Shown here one piece after another: positions 1-8,652 of a stretch of 64,000 nucleotides of DNA. Position 1 is the stretch's first letter. Every line of letters begins with the position of its first letter. Both the position numbers and the translations under genes were made by a program. The notes under the pieces were generated by a model. The model was not told the DNA's origin, ran no database searches, and saw only the letters and a list, made by a program, of their open reading frames with translations. Origin of the DNA: Lutibacter profundi (GTDB lineage: Bacteria > Bacteroidota > Bacteroidia > Flavobacteriales > Flavobacteriaceae); contig NZ_CP013355.1 of NCBI RefSeq assembly GCF_001543325.1, positions 2,755,001-2,819,000 on the forward strand. Direction: 5' to 3'.

Positions 1-461
1 TTTGTTCCGTTAATTAAGTAAAGGTCTCCTTTATCAATAGCTGTTGTACGTTGTGAAGTAGCGTCAGATCCTGCTTCAGGTTCACTTAAACAAAAAGCTC
101 CAATTATTTCACCTTTTGCTAGTGGTACTAAATATTTTTGTTTTTGTTCTTCAGTGCCAAAAGTTTCAAGTCCCCAGCAAACGAGTGAATTATTTACAGA
201 CATTACAACTGAAGCAGATGCATCAATTTTAGAAATTTCTTCCATAGCTAAAACGTATGAAACAGTATCTAAACCGCTTCCTCCGTATTTAGGGTCAACC
301 ATCATCCCTAAGAATCCAAGTTCTCCCATTTTTTTGACTTGTTCGGTAGGGAATTGTTGTTTTTCGTCTCGTTCAATTACTCCTGGTAATAGTTCATTTT
401 GTGCAAAATCGCGAGCGGCATCGCGAATCATTATGTGTTCTTCAGTTAAATTAAAATCCAT
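1..461 (-). CDS. Acyl-CoA dehydrogenase, N-terminal part (runs off the window)
   Basis: Reading the minus strand from the ATG at 461 gives an open frame to the window edge (about 153 residues, no stop). It begins MDFNLTEEHIMIRDAARDFA and contains the family features EMEEISKIDAS-like and GAFCLSEPEAGSD. The latter is the flavin-proximal segment of acyl-CoA dehydrogenases, which oxidise acyl-CoA to trans-2-enoyl-CoA with FAD. The first residues match the usual start of family members, so the start is well placed. A Bacteroidota -7 box (TATATTTG, plus-strand 499-506) lies about 40 bp upstream. The rest of the protein, including the catalytic glutamate, is outside the window, so chain-length specificity cannot be judged. 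Confidence 0.9.
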   Translation of the reverse strand, partial: MDFNLTEEHIMIRDAARDFAQNELLPGVIERDEKQQFPTEQVKKMGELGFLGMMVDPKYGGSGLDTVSYVLAMEEISKIDASASVVMSVNNSLVCWGLETFGTEEQKQKYLVPLAKGEIIGAFCLSEPEAGSDATSQRTTAIDKGDLYLINGT

Positions 462-498
462 AATTACTAACAGGTTTAAATAATAATTTAATTTTTTT

Positions 499-506
499 CA
501 AATATA
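499..506 (-). promoter_or_regulatory. -7 promoter box of the acyl-CoA dehydrogenase gene
   Basis: Minus-strand TATATTTG matches the Bacteroidota sigma-A -7 consensus TAnnTTTG, 38 bp before the ATG. No clear -33 TTG was found at the usual distance. Confidence 0.45.
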
Positions 507-579
507 AGCCTTTTATGACTTAAATTTTGCTAAATATGTAAAATCTTAAAGGTTATTGTAATTGGTTAAAATAGCCATT

Positions 580-1911
580 TTAGTTGGGGTAATGTTTGTG
601 AAACTGTTTTAGCCTAAATTCTAAATCTTTAAACTGGGATGGTTTTGTTTGGGAAACACAAGCGCGTAAACCTTCAGTATGCTCACTTCCTGTAATAGCC
701 AAGGAAATAGCTGAAATACCATAGTATAACAGCCTTTCTAACAATTCATCTCCATTCATGTTTTTATATGAAAATGTGAAATAAAATCCATCAGCTAGAG
801 GTTTGTCTTCATCTTTATCATATACAATTGTAAACCCATTTTCAATAAATATTTTTTTCATAACCTTAGCTCTTCTTCCATATTCTTTTACTTGTTCAAC
901 AAAATTAAAAGAACCAATATTAACGGCATTCAACATTGCGGCTAAACCGTATTGAGCAGAGTGAGTTACACCAGAAGATAAAGCATATAATACTTTGTAA
1001 ATGAGGTTATAACCAAACAGAGGGTTTCCTAGTTTTTTTTCTAACTGAGAGTATTTTTTATTAAATAGTTGGTCGCTTATAACCATCATACCAACGCGTT
1101 GCCCTGCGTAAGAAAATATTTTTGAACTTGAAATTAATAAAATCCAATTATTGGTGTAATTAGCTACTGATGGCTGATAAGGTGGTTTTCCTGGTTTTGA
1201 ATAATCTTTTCTAAAATCCATGGCGAGATAAGCCAAATCTTCAATAACAATGATATTGTATTTAATAGCTAAATCAGCAATTATTTTTAGTTCTTTTTCT
1301 GAGAAACAAATCCAAGAAGGGTTATTAGGATTTGAATAAATAATTGAAGAGATATTTCCTTTCTTTAAATAGGATTCTAACTTTTCTTTTAATGCTTCAC
1401 CACGAAAATTATACACATCAAAAGTTTCATATTTTTGTTCTAAAATTTCTAATTGCTGTTTTTGTACTGGAAATCCAGGGTCAATAAATAAAACAGTATC
1501 CTTTTTTTTATTTAATTTGTTTATCATTAAAAAGGAAGCAAAGCCACCTTGCATAGATCCAACCGTTGGAATACAACCCTTTCTATCTACATCAATATTT
1601 AAAAAGTTTTTAACAAAAAGAGAAATTTCATCTTTCAAATGTGCAATTCCATCAATCATAGGGTATTTAGAAGCAACGCCATTTTTTAAAGCCGTTATTT
1701 CGGCATTTGTGCCAATTGTGGGAGATGCTAAACCAGGGACCCCCATTTCCATTCTTATAAATTTTTCATTAGAGTTGTCTTCAATATTATTAACTAATCT
1801 AACTAGCTCTCTTATAGATGATTTGCCAATATTTTTAATCCCAGATATTTCAATTTCAGCTTTTACAATATCATAATTTATAGGTGTATATTTGTTTTTT
1901 ATAAGAGTCAT
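580..1911 (-). CDS. PLP-dependent class I/II aminotransferase
   Basis: 443 residues, fold-type I aminotransferase. Visible landmarks are the SNPNNPSW segment around residue 196 (substrate/PLP-contacting Asn), EDLAY around 225 (Asp that contacts the pyridine nitrogen) and SSSKIFSYAGQRVG, where Lys264 is the expected Schiff-base lysine and the Arg that follows contacts the phosphate. It should transfer an amino group between an amino acid and a 2-oxo acid in the cytoplasm. Substrate specificity cannot be read from the sequence; the family includes aspartate, aromatic and alanine aminotransferases and some MalY-like lyases. It stands alone: the gene to the right is divergent and 206 bp away. The ATG at 1911 gives a start near the usual family length. 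Confidence 0.85.
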   Translation of the reverse strand: MTLIKNKYTPINYDIVKAEIEISGIKNIGKSSIRELVRLVNNIEDNSNEKFIRMEMGVPGLASPTIGTNAEITALKNGVASKYPMIDGIAHLKDEISLFVKNFLNIDVDRKGCIPTVGSMQGGFASFLMINKLNKKKDTVLFIDPGFPVQKQQLEILEQKYETFDVYNFRGEALKEKLESYLKKGNISSIIYSNPNNPSWICFSEKELKIIADLAIKYNIIVIEDLAYLAMDFRKDYSKPGKPPYQPSVANYTNNWILLISSSKIFSYAGQRVGMMVISDQLFNKKYSQLEKKLGNPLFGYNLIYKVLYALSSGVTHSAQYGLAAMLNAVNIGSFNFVEQVKEYGRRAKVMKKIFIENGFTIVYDKDEDKPLADGFYFTFSYKNMNGDELLERLLYYGISAISLAITGSEHTEGLRACVSQTKPSQFKDLEFRLKQFHKHYPN

Positions 1912-2117
1912 TTCAGCTTGATTTAAAGAGAGTGTTAATGCTTTGTAAACTTTTAGTGTAAGTTTAAGGAATTAACTTTATATTTTCAATCTTTTACTGA
2001 ATTATTTAATAAATAATATACAGTTAACAAGTATTAGATTATTTATGGAATATAGAAAAATTATAAAGGTTCTTTTCTCTAAAATTTTATATATTTATCG
2101 AAATTTAAATTTAAATT

Positions 2118-3509
2118 ATGACATCAATAATTATACTTGTTTTTGTATTGGGTTATTTATCCATTACATTAGAGCATCCTTTGAAATTAGATAAAACGGT
2201 TCCAGCATTATTTATGGCAGCCTTTATGTGGGCTTTATTAGCAATTGGTTTTCATCAGGGTTGGTTAACTTTAATAGATGGGCATGAGGAAACTTTTAAA
2301 GCCGTAAATGGTGTTATTGATGAACATGCAGAGGAAGGGTTTGCTAATTTATTATTGCATCATTTAGGAAAAACAGCTGAGATTTTAGTGTTTTTAATTG
2401 GAGCAATGACTATAGTTGAAATTATTGATTTACATAGAGGTTTTGAAATTTTAAAAGGTTGGGTTACTACCAAAAGTAAAACAAGGTTACTATGGATAAT
2501 TGCTGTATTAGCTTTTTTCCTTTCAGCTGTTATAGATAACTTAACATCCACAATTGTTCTTGTAACCCTACTAAGAAAACTAATACCAAACAAACAAGAT
2601 CGTCTTTGGTTTGCAGGTTTAATAGTTATTGCTGCAAATGCAGGTGGAGCCTGGTCTCCTATTGGTGATGTTACTACAACAATGCTTTGGATTGGAAAAC
2701 GCACTTCGGCATTACATTTAGTTGAACGGTTATTTTTACCATCATTAGTAAACCTTATTGTGCCAGTAGCATTAGCAACTATGTTTATACCTGCATTTAA
2801 AGGGAAAATAAAAGAAGTAAAAATTAGTGAAGAGGAAAAAGCATCAGAAAATTTATTGAGTAGTAAAACTATGTTATTTCTTGGAATAGGAATGATATTA
2901 TTTGTACCTGTTTTTAAAACTGTTACACATTTACCACCATATTTAGGAATGATGTTGGGATTAAGTGTTGTTTGGCTTGTTTCTGAATTTATACATCCTG
3001 AGGAGGATTTTTCTAAAGAAAGAAGACATTTATATTCTGCACATAAGGCGTTATCACGTATTGAAATGTCAAGTATTTTATTTTTCTTAGGAATTTTAAT
3101 GGCAGTAGCGGCTTTAGAATCATTAGTTTATGGAACTGTTATGATTGATGGGCAACTTACTTCTGTTGGCACATTACGCTATTTGGCCGAAATGCTTAAT
3201 CAAGCTATTCCAAATCAAGCTATTGTGATATCTATTTTAGGAGTTCTTTCAGCAATTATAGATAACGTACCCTTGGTAGCAGCTTCTATGGGTATGTATG
3301 ATGCGCCAATGGACGCAAGTGTTTGGCATTTAATAGCTTATGCTGCTGGTACAGGTGGTAGTATGTTAATAATTGGTTCTGCAGCAGGTGTAGCTGCAAT
3401 GGGAATGGAGAAAATTGACTTTATTTGGTATATGAAAAAAATATCTTGGTTGGCAGTTGTGGGTTACGTTCTAGGCTATATATTGTTATTATTTATGGAG
3501 TCCTTATAA
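2118..3509 (+). CDS. nhaD: Na+/H+ antiporter, NhaD family
   Basis: 463 residues, about 12 hydrophobic segments, ion-transporter superfamily. Landmarks are the AVIDNLTSTIVL motif near residue 140 and GGAWSPIGDVTTTMLW near 180, both typical of NhaD, plus a second SAIIDNVPLVAA half-repeat near 380 that mirrors the first, as expected for the inverted-repeat fold. NhaD proteins exchange cytoplasmic Na+ (or Li+) for protons, a common need in marine bacteria. An acidic loop (GHEETFKAVNGVIDEHAEEG) lies near residue 60. Its operon context is weak: the ExbB-like gene follows after 77 bp. Identification is strong, but ion selectivity is inferred from the family. Confidence 0.92.
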   Translation: MTSIIILVFVLGYLSITLEHPLKLDKTVPALFMAAFMWALLAIGFHQGWLTLIDGHEETFKAVNGVIDEHAEEGFANLLLHHLGKTAEILVFLIGAMTIVEIIDLHRGFEILKGWVTTKSKTRLLWIIAVLAFFLSAVIDNLTSTIVLVTLLRKLIPNKQDRLWFAGLIVIAANAGGAWSPIGDVTTTMLWIGKRTSALHLVERLFLPSLVNLIVPVALATMFIPAFKGKIKEVKISEEEKASENLLSSKTMLFLGIGMILFVPVFKTVTHLPPYLGMMLGLSVVWLVSEFIHPEEDFSKERRHLYSAHKALSRIEMSSILFFLGILMAVAALESLVYGTVMIDGQLTSVGTLRYLAEMLNQAIPNQAIVISILGVLSAIIDNVPLVAASMGMYDAPMDASVWHLIAYAAGTGGSMLIIGSAAGVAAMGMEKIDFIWYMKKISWLAVVGYVLGYILLLFMESL

Positions 3510-3586
3510 ATTTAACTTTAAATAGATTGTACAATTTTCGAAAGAATCTATCGTTTCATACTTTATAGAATTTAAAAAATTATTAT

Positions 3587-4288
3587 ATGCTTATTGGTAT
3601 TCAGCAGATGGCTAATTCTTCACAAAATATTGTTGAAGATGAAACATCTCAAGAGAAAACATTGTCTATTTACAACCTAATAATGGATGGAGGTTTAGGA
3701 GGTCAAATTATTATTGCGTTATTAGTTGTTTTATTAGTTGTTGCACTTTACATTTATTTTGAACGCTTTTTTACTATAAAAGCAGCTTCAAAAACCGATA
3801 GCAATTTTATGAACAAGATTAGAGATTATGTTATTCACGGAAAATTAGATGCAGCAAAAGTTCTATGTGCACAGGTAAATTCACCCGCTTCTCGTTTAAT
3901 TGAAAAAGGTATAACACGAATTGGAAAACCTTTGGCCGATATTCATACCGCCATTGAAAATGCAGGGCGATTAGAAATTTATAAATTAGAAAAAAATGTA
4001 AGTGTATTAGCAACAATTGCAGGAGCAGCTCCTATGATAGGTTTTTTAGGAACGGTAATTGGAATGATTGTTGCCATTCATGAAATTGCGAATGCTGGAG
4101 GACAAATAGATATTAAAATGTTATCTGATGGGTTATACACAGCAATGACTACAACTGTTGCGGGACTTGTTGTAGGGATTATTTCATATGTTCAATATAA
4201 CCATTTGGTGGTAAGAACCAATAAAGTTGTTTATGAAATGGAAGCTAAATCGGTTGAATTTCTAGATTTATTGAATGAACCTATTTAA
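3587..4288 (+). CDS. exbB: ExbB/TolQ/MotA-family proton channel protein
   Basis: 233 residues. A short N-terminal tail is followed by a membrane helix at about 37-58, a cytoplasmic domain, and two further helices at about 138-165 and 178-200; the latter contain the conserved APMIGFLGTVIGM and GLYTAMTTTVAGLVVGI segments of the MotA/TolQ/ExbB channel. With an ExbD/TolR partner it uses the proton gradient to energise TonB- or TolA-like proteins across the periplasm. The next two genes (ExbD-like and TonB-like) complete the machine. An internal ATG at 3608 is an alternative start, but the longer N-terminus resembles what I recall for flavobacterial homologues. Whether it serves TonB-dependent import or outer-membrane integrity (Tol) cannot be decided here. 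Confidence 0.9.
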   Translation: MLIGIQQMANSSQNIVEDETSQEKTLSIYNLIMDGGLGGQIIIALLVVLLVVALYIYFERFFTIKAASKTDSNFMNKIRDYVIHGKLDAAKVLCAQVNSPASRLIEKGITRIGKPLADIHTAIENAGRLEIYKLEKNVSVLATIAGAAPMIGFLGTVIGMIVAIHEIANAGGQIDIKMLSDGLYTAMTTTVAGLVVGIISYVQYNHLVVRTNKVVYEMEAKSVEFLDLLNEPI

Positions 4289-4384
4289 TTTATGTGTAAT
4301 TGTTTAAAAGTTGAAATGTTTAACAAGCAATTCAGCAGTTATATTTAAACGATTAAACAAATAAACACTTCAACAAAAATAAGT

Positions 4385-4777
4385 ATGGATATTAGAGGTA
4401 GAAATAAAATAAATCCAAATTTTAATATGTCGTCTATGACGGATATTGTGTTTTTGCTACTCATATTTTTTATGATTACTTCAACGTTGGTTACAACAAG
4501 CGCATTAGATATTTTATTGCCTAAGGCAAGTGGTAAAACAGAAAATAAAAAATCTGTTTCAGTAAGTATAACCAAAAAATTATTGTATTATATTGATAAT
4601 AAAAAAGTTAAAGAATCTAAATTGGAGCAAAACTTGTTGAAGTTATTATCAAAGAAACAAAATCCAACCATAGTTTTAAGAGCTGAAGAAGGTGTGCCCA
4701 TTGAAAAAGCAGTAAAAATTATGGATATAGCAAACCGTAATAGATATAAAATAATATTGGCAGTTCGTCCTAAATAA
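4385..4777 (+). CDS. exbD: ExbD/TolR-family biopolymer transport protein
   Basis: 130 residues with one N-terminal membrane helix at about 18-40. The segment FNMSSMTDIVFLLLIFFMI is the diagnostic ExbD/TolR helix, with the essential Asp (MTDI) that carries protons in the ExbB-ExbD complex. The rest is the small periplasmic domain (YYIDNKKV, RAEEGVPIEKAVKIMDIA). It starts 96 bp after the ExbB-like gene and ends 2 bp before the TonB-like gene, so the three should form one operon. Confidence 0.92.
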   Translation: MDIRGRNKINPNFNMSSMTDIVFLLLIFFMITSTLVTTSALDILLPKASGKTENKKSVSVSITKKLLYYIDNKKVKESKLEQNLLKLLSKKQNPTIVLRAEEGVPIEKAVKIMDIANRNRYKIILAVRPK

Positions 4778-4779
4778 AA

Positions 4780-5661
4780 ATGAATCGATTTTTAAATACA
4801 AAAAATAAAAGAAAATCAGCAGCACTTACAAGTGTAATAATGAGTTTATTATTAGTTTCTATTTTTTTTCTTGGGATGACTTATTTAGATCCTCCAGAAG
4901 AATATGGTATTGCTATAAACTTTGGAACATCAAATGTGGGTATGGGAAATGTTCAACCTAAAGAGCCTTTAAAAAAAGTTTCAGAAGAAAAAATAATTGA
5001 GGTAGCGGAAAAACAAGAAAAAATAATTGAATCTGAAGCTACAGAAAAGGAGCCTGAAGTATCAGAAGAAGTAGTAACTCAAAATAATGAAGAAGCAATT
5101 GCTATAAAGAAAGCAAAGGAAGCAAAAAAAAAGGCTGATGCAATTGCAAAAAAAGTCCAATTCGAAAAAGAAAGAGTTGAAAGAATTAAGCAAGCAGCTA
5201 TTGCTAAAAAGAAAGCTGAAGAAGATGCCAAAAGAAAAAAATTAGATGCTCTAATAGGAGGAATTAACAATTCTAATGGAACAGCAACAGGAGGAGAAGG
5301 AAATGATAATAAAGCTGGAGATAAAGGCAACAGTAATGGAGCTCTAAATGCCAATGGATATTATGGAAATGGCGGCGGTGGTGGAAATGGAGATTACAAT
5401 CTAGGAAATAGAAAACCTATAAATCGTCCAAAGCCTAACTATATTTGTAATGAAGAAGGTTTGGTAGTAGTTAGAATAGAAGTTAATACTTACGGGAAAG
5501 TTATAAAAGCAACACCAGGAGTTAAAGGATCTACAAATACAGCTCAATGTTTATTAATTCAGGCTAAAGAAGCAGCTTTAAAAACAACATGGCAGCCAGA
5601 TACCAATGCGCCTTCAAAACAAGTAGGTACCATAAAATACAGGTTTTCACTTTCTCAATAA
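4780..5661 (+). CDS. TonB/TolA-like energy transducer
   Basis: 293 residues with TonB/TolA architecture. There is one N-terminal membrane helix (about 17-36), then an acidic stretch, a long charged Lys/Glu/Ala region (about 105-160, probably helical) that would span the periplasm, a Gly/Asn-rich linker (about 163-205) and a C-terminal domain with VVVRIEVNTYGKVIKATPGV, typical of TonB C-terminal-like domains. It would carry the force generated by the two upstream proteins to outer-membrane receptors or envelope components. The Ala/Lys-rich rod is more TolA-like; the C-terminal domain is more TonB-like. It begins 2 bp after the ExbD-like stop and is followed after 4 bp by folC. Confidence 0.82.
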   Translation: MNRFLNTKNKRKSAALTSVIMSLLLVSIFFLGMTYLDPPEEYGIAINFGTSNVGMGNVQPKEPLKKVSEEKIIEVAEKQEKIIESEATEKEPEVSEEVVTQNNEEAIAIKKAKEAKKKADAIAKKVQFEKERVERIKQAAIAKKKAEEDAKRKKLDALIGGINNSNGTATGGEGNDNKAGDKGNSNGALNANGYYGNGGGGGNGDYNLGNRKPINRPKPNYICNEEGLVVVRIEVNTYGKVIKATPGVKGSTNTAQCLLIQAKEAALKTTWQPDTNAPSKQVGTIKYRFSLSQ

Positions 5662-5665
5662 TTTT

Positions 5666-6883
5666 ATGAAATATATAGAAACTATTGATTGGATGTTTTC
5701 ACAATTGCCAATGTTTCAAAGGCAAGGTAAAACAGCATTTAAAAAAGATTTAACCAATAGTTTAGCTTTTTCAAAACATCTTAATTATCCTGAAAAAAAG
5801 TTTAAGTCAATTCACGTGGCAGGAACTAACGGAAAAGGATCTACAAGTCATATGATAGCTTCTGTACTACAAGAAGCAGGTTATAAAGTAGGTTTATATA
5901 CTTCACCTCATTTAAAAGATTTTAGAGAGCGTATTAAAATTAATGGAAAAGTAATTCGAAAAATTGATGTTATAAATTTTATCAAAAAGAATAAATCTTT
6001 TTTAAAAAGTAACAAACTTTCTTTTTTTGAAATGACTGTGGGTTTAGCATTTGATTATTTTGCAAAACAAAAGGTTGATATAGCACTAATTGAAGTAGGG
6101 TTAGGAGGAAGGTTAGACTCTACAAACATTATTACTCCAGAAGTATCTGTTATTACAAATATAGGGTTAGATCATACACAGTTTTTAGGGGAAACATTAC
6201 CTGAAATTGCTTTTGAAAAAGCAGGTATTATTAAACAAAAAATTCCTGTTGTAATAGGAGAGTTTCATAAAGAAACATTTCCTGTTTTTAAAAAAATTGC
6301 ACAAGAAAAAAAGGCATCTTTATTTTTGGCTTCTTCTACAATTAAAAAGATATATCCATCTGATTTAAAAGGAATTTATCAAATTCATAATATTAAAACA
6401 GCTATCAAAACTTTAAATATTATGAAGGATAAAGGATATATTATTTCTGAAGAAAATATTAAAAATGGGATGCAAAATATTACTGTAAACACTGGACTTT
6501 TAGGTAGGTGGCAACAATTAAGAGCACACCCAAAAGTAATATGTGATACAGGACATAATAAAGAAGGGTTACTATATGTTTTTAGACAGTTAAAACAAGA
6601 AATATTTGAAAAACTTCACATTGTTTTAGGAGTTGTAAATGATAAAGATTTAACTACAATATTACCTTTATTCCCAAAAAATGCAATGTACTATTTTTGC
6701 AAACCAAACATACCACGAGGATTTGATGCTGAAACATTAAAAAGGGAATGTTTAAAATTTAAATTGAAAGGTGAAGCTTATATTTCGGTTGATGAAGCAT
6801 ACAAATCTGCTTTGAAAATTGCTGGAAGTAACGATTTAATTTTTATAGGAGGTAGCACTTTTGTTGTTGCAGAAGTCGTTTGA
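5666..6883 (+). CDS. folC: Folylpolyglutamate synthase / dihydrofolate synthase
   Basis: 405 residues, Mur-ligase-like ATP-dependent amide ligase. Visible motifs are the P-loop HVAGTNGKGSTSHM near residues 51-64, TSPHLKDFRERI, the family signature EVGLGGRLDSTN near 142, and DTGHNKEG near 295 in the C-terminal domain. The enzyme adds L-glutamate to dihydropteroate and further glutamates to reduced folates in the cytoplasm. It starts only 4 bp after the TonB-like gene, so it is probably co-transcribed although functionally unrelated. Length fits the family (400-430). Confidence 0.93.
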   Translation: MKYIETIDWMFSQLPMFQRQGKTAFKKDLTNSLAFSKHLNYPEKKFKSIHVAGTNGKGSTSHMIASVLQEAGYKVGLYTSPHLKDFRERIKINGKVIRKIDVINFIKKNKSFLKSNKLSFFEMTVGLAFDYFAKQKVDIALIEVGLGGRLDSTNIITPEVSVITNIGLDHTQFLGETLPEIAFEKAGIIKQKIPVVIGEFHKETFPVFKKIAQEKKASLFLASSTIKKIYPSDLKGIYQIHNIKTAIKTLNIMKDKGYIISEENIKNGMQNITVNTGLLGRWQQLRAHPKVICDTGHNKEGLLYVFRQLKQEIFEKLHIVLGVVNDKDLTTILPLFPKNAMYYFCKPNIPRGFDAETLKRECLKFKLKGEAYISVDEAYKSALKIAGSNDLIFIGGSTFVVAEVV

Positions 6884-6913
6884 TTTTTTATTTCAATTTT
6901 TTACAAAAAATCG

Positions 6914-6944
6914 TTGTGTAATAAGAAATCAAGTTATATATTTG
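6914..6944 (+). promoter_or_regulatory. Promoter of tRNA-Val (TTG-N20-TATATTTG)
   Basis: TTG at 6914-6916 and TATATTTG at 6937-6944, separated by 20 bp, match the Bacteroidota sigma-A consensus. The -7 box ends 10 bp before the mature tRNA 5' end. Confidence 0.75.
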
Positions 6945-6954
6945 CATCCGCTTA

Positions 6955-7032
6955 GGGCAATTAGCTCAGTTGGTTCAGAGCACCTCGTTTACACCGAGGG
7001 GGTCGGGGGTTCGAATCCCTCATTGCCCACCA
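6955..7032 (+). tRNA. tRNA-Val (anticodon TAC)
   Basis: Complete cloverleaf: acceptor GGGCAAT pairs with ATTGCCC, D arm GCTC/GAGC, anticodon stem CCTCG/CGAGG with loop TTTACAC (anticodon TAC, reads GUA and other Val codons), and a T arm around TTCGAAT. The discriminator A is at 7029 and CCA is encoded at 7030-7032. Confidence 0.97.
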
Positions 7033-7038
7033 AGATTT

Positions 7039-7065
7039 AAGCTTCCATTTATGGAAGCTTTTTTT
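7039..7065 (+). terminator. Rho-independent terminator of tRNA-Val
   Basis: AAGCTTCCAT (7039-7048) pairs perfectly with ATGGAAGCTT (7051-7060) and is followed by a T run to 7065. Confidence 0.85.
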
Positions 7066-7377
7066 ATACATTAAATTTAGCTAAATTATTGATTTTGATA
7101 GAAATTAATTTTTACAATATTTCTTAAAATATACAATTTGCTTTAGAATTAGATACCCAGAAAAGCATCAAAAAAAAATACAATTCTGAATACATATAAA
7201 ATAAGAATACTGTTTCTTTTAGGTAAAACTAAAAATTAACAAACAATGAAAATACCTATTGACTAACAAAAATAGAATCACACTATTTTTAGTGAGCTTT
7301 TTTTTGCTTAAAATTTAATAAAAAAAAAGCCTATCAATTACGACAGGCTTTTTTACAAATAAGTTAGAAGTAATAAA
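7066..7377. other. Intergenic region without a recognised gene
   Basis: 312 bp between the tRNA-Val terminator and the cold-shock gene. No convincing coding region was seen. It holds a hairpin (AAAAATAG 7268-7275 with CTATTTTT 7283-7290) followed by a T run near 7299-7305, preceded by a tiny frame of six codons (ATG at 7245), and the terminator of the cold-shock gene at 7323-7354. Confidence 0.5.
7323..7354 (-). terminator. Terminator of the cold-shock gene
   Basis: AAAAAAGCCT (7323-7332) pairs with AGGCTTTTTT (7345-7354). The stem extends inward on the minus strand as GCCTGTC/GATAGGC with one G-U pair, and T runs flank both sides. It lies 24 bp after the stop at 7378. Confidence 0.8.
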
Positions 7378-7569
7378 TTAAATTACTTTAACATTTATTG
7401 CGTTCAATCCTTTTGGGCTTTCTTCTACATCAAAGCTAACTTTGTCTCCCTCATTGATTTCATCAATTAGCCCATTTACATGTACAAATACATCTTTGTT
7501 ACCTTCTTCTGGGGTAATGAATCCAAATCCTTTAGAATTATTAAAAAATTTTACTGTTCCGTTACTCAT
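7378..7569 (-). CDS. Cold-shock domain protein (CspA family)
   Basis: 63 residues, a single cold-shock domain. RNP1 is KGFGFI (residues 13-18) and RNP2 is VFVHV (27-31), the two aromatic nucleic-acid-binding strands. The N-terminus MSNGTVKFFN and the charged middle EGDKVSFDVEESPKG are typical. It binds single-stranded RNA/DNA and acts as an RNA chaperone; whether it is cold-induced cannot be seen. It is a single-gene unit with its own promoter (7593-7600) and terminator (7323-7354). Confidence 0.96.
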   Translation of the reverse strand: MSNGTVKFFNNSKGFGFITPEEGNKDVFVHVNGLIDEINEGDKVSFDVEESPKGLNAINVKVI

Positions 7570-7592
7570 AATTAAAAATTTTATTTAGGGTA

Positions 7593-7600
7593 CAAATATA
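7593..7600 (-). promoter_or_regulatory. -7 promoter box of the cold-shock gene
   Basis: Minus-strand TATATTTG fits TAnnTTTG and lies 24 bp before the ATG at 7569. This implies a leader of only about 15-20 nt, much shorter than the long cold-sensing leader of E. coli cspA. Confidence 0.55.
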
Positions 7601-7849
7601 TAGTTTTGTATCTAATTTTATTGCATTGGGAGTAAGTTATTTAAAAAGATGAATGATTTTTGTAATCTTTCATTGCTTATAGGTTAGAAGTACTGCAAGA
7701 AATTACGTGATTTTTTATACCCAAAAATCACCGAATAATGAATGAGAGTATCAATTTATATACACTTAATTATTGAGATGATAAAAATCACTAACTATTA
7801 GGTTAAAACTGTTTACATTAGGATTTAAATATTAAAAAAATAAAATGTT

Positions 7850-8572
7850 ATGAAAAAGATAATGATATTTCTATTGGCTATATCAATGTTAATTCCCAAT
7901 AAAGCTGAGGCTCAAAAAAAAGGCACAGGTGTTGCTATTGCAGCAGCAGGACTTCTTGCTATAGGAGCCGGAATAGCTGCGGTTAAACAAATGCAGGAAA
8001 GAGCAGAATTAACAGCAACTCAATGGGTATTGTCAAATCGGCCAAAATTGACTAGTTTTTCATTAAAAACACTTGATTTTGAAGGTAAAAAATTAAAAGA
8101 TATGTCTTCTGTATCTGTAATTTTATTTAATATTCAAGAGTTTGAACCACAAGATAAACCAATTTTAAATGGTAAAAAACAGGTTCTATTTGGTTTTACA
8201 AGCCATGGATGGATTAGTGAACAGGGGATTAATTTTGAAAAAGTTAGGTGGTATTTAATTGATGAAACTGAATGGATGAATATGATGACTTCATATGTAA
8301 AAGTAGCATCCAATGAGAAAGATATGAATACGATTAAAGCAATATTAAGGACAGGGAAAATTGTAAATAAAGGAGTGAAAACTAGAAGTAAACTTTCTAT
8401 ACCATTTTTTAAATTATCTGGTGATATGTATGTTGTAACTGACTATTCAGATGCAATGAAACTTATATATAATGAAAAATCTTTAGGTATTTTTCTTAAA
8501 GAAACAAGAGATTTAGTTCAGATAGGAAGAAGTGAAATTATTAAAATACACAACTTCTTTTTTGATGATTAA
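7850..8572 (+). CDS. Secreted protein of unknown function
   Basis: 240 residues; not recognised. A signal peptide covers about residues 1-21 with likely cleavage after AEA, giving a mature N-terminus starting with Gln. A small-residue segment (GVAIAAAGLLAIGAGIAAV, about 26-44) follows and could be a membrane helix or glycine-zipper. The rest is soluble and mixed, with no Cys or repeat pattern, and contains FKLSGDMYVVTDYSDAMKLIYNE. It sits 80 bp before a small lipoprotein gene and may be co-transcribed with it and the following hydrolase. The ATG is preceded by an A-rich stretch, usual for flavobacterial starts. Periplasmic or envelope location is inferred. Confidence 0.75.
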   Translation: MKKIMIFLLAISMLIPNKAEAQKKGTGVAIAAAGLLAIGAGIAAVKQMQERAELTATQWVLSNRPKLTSFSLKTLDFEGKKLKDMSSVSVILFNIQEFEPQDKPILNGKKQVLFGFTSHGWISEQGINFEKVRWYLIDETEWMNMMTSYVKVASNEKDMNTIKAILRTGKIVNKGVKTRSKLSIPFFKLSGDMYVVTDYSDAMKLIYNEKSLGIFLKETRDLVQIGRSEIIKIHNFFFDD

Positions 8573-8652
8573 ATTAAATATTAAATGATGTTTTTATATT
8601 TATTAAAAATAATGTAAATTGTAAAAAAAAAATTAATACAAAATTTTATTCT

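Noticed and set aside
154-483. Plus-strand open frame of 109 residues
   Set aside because: It is antisense to the acyl-CoA dehydrogenase start, which matches its family along its length.
5079-5354. Antisense frame rich in Ala/Phe/Leu
   Set aside because: It is the mirror of the Lys/Ala-rich rod of the TonB-like protein.
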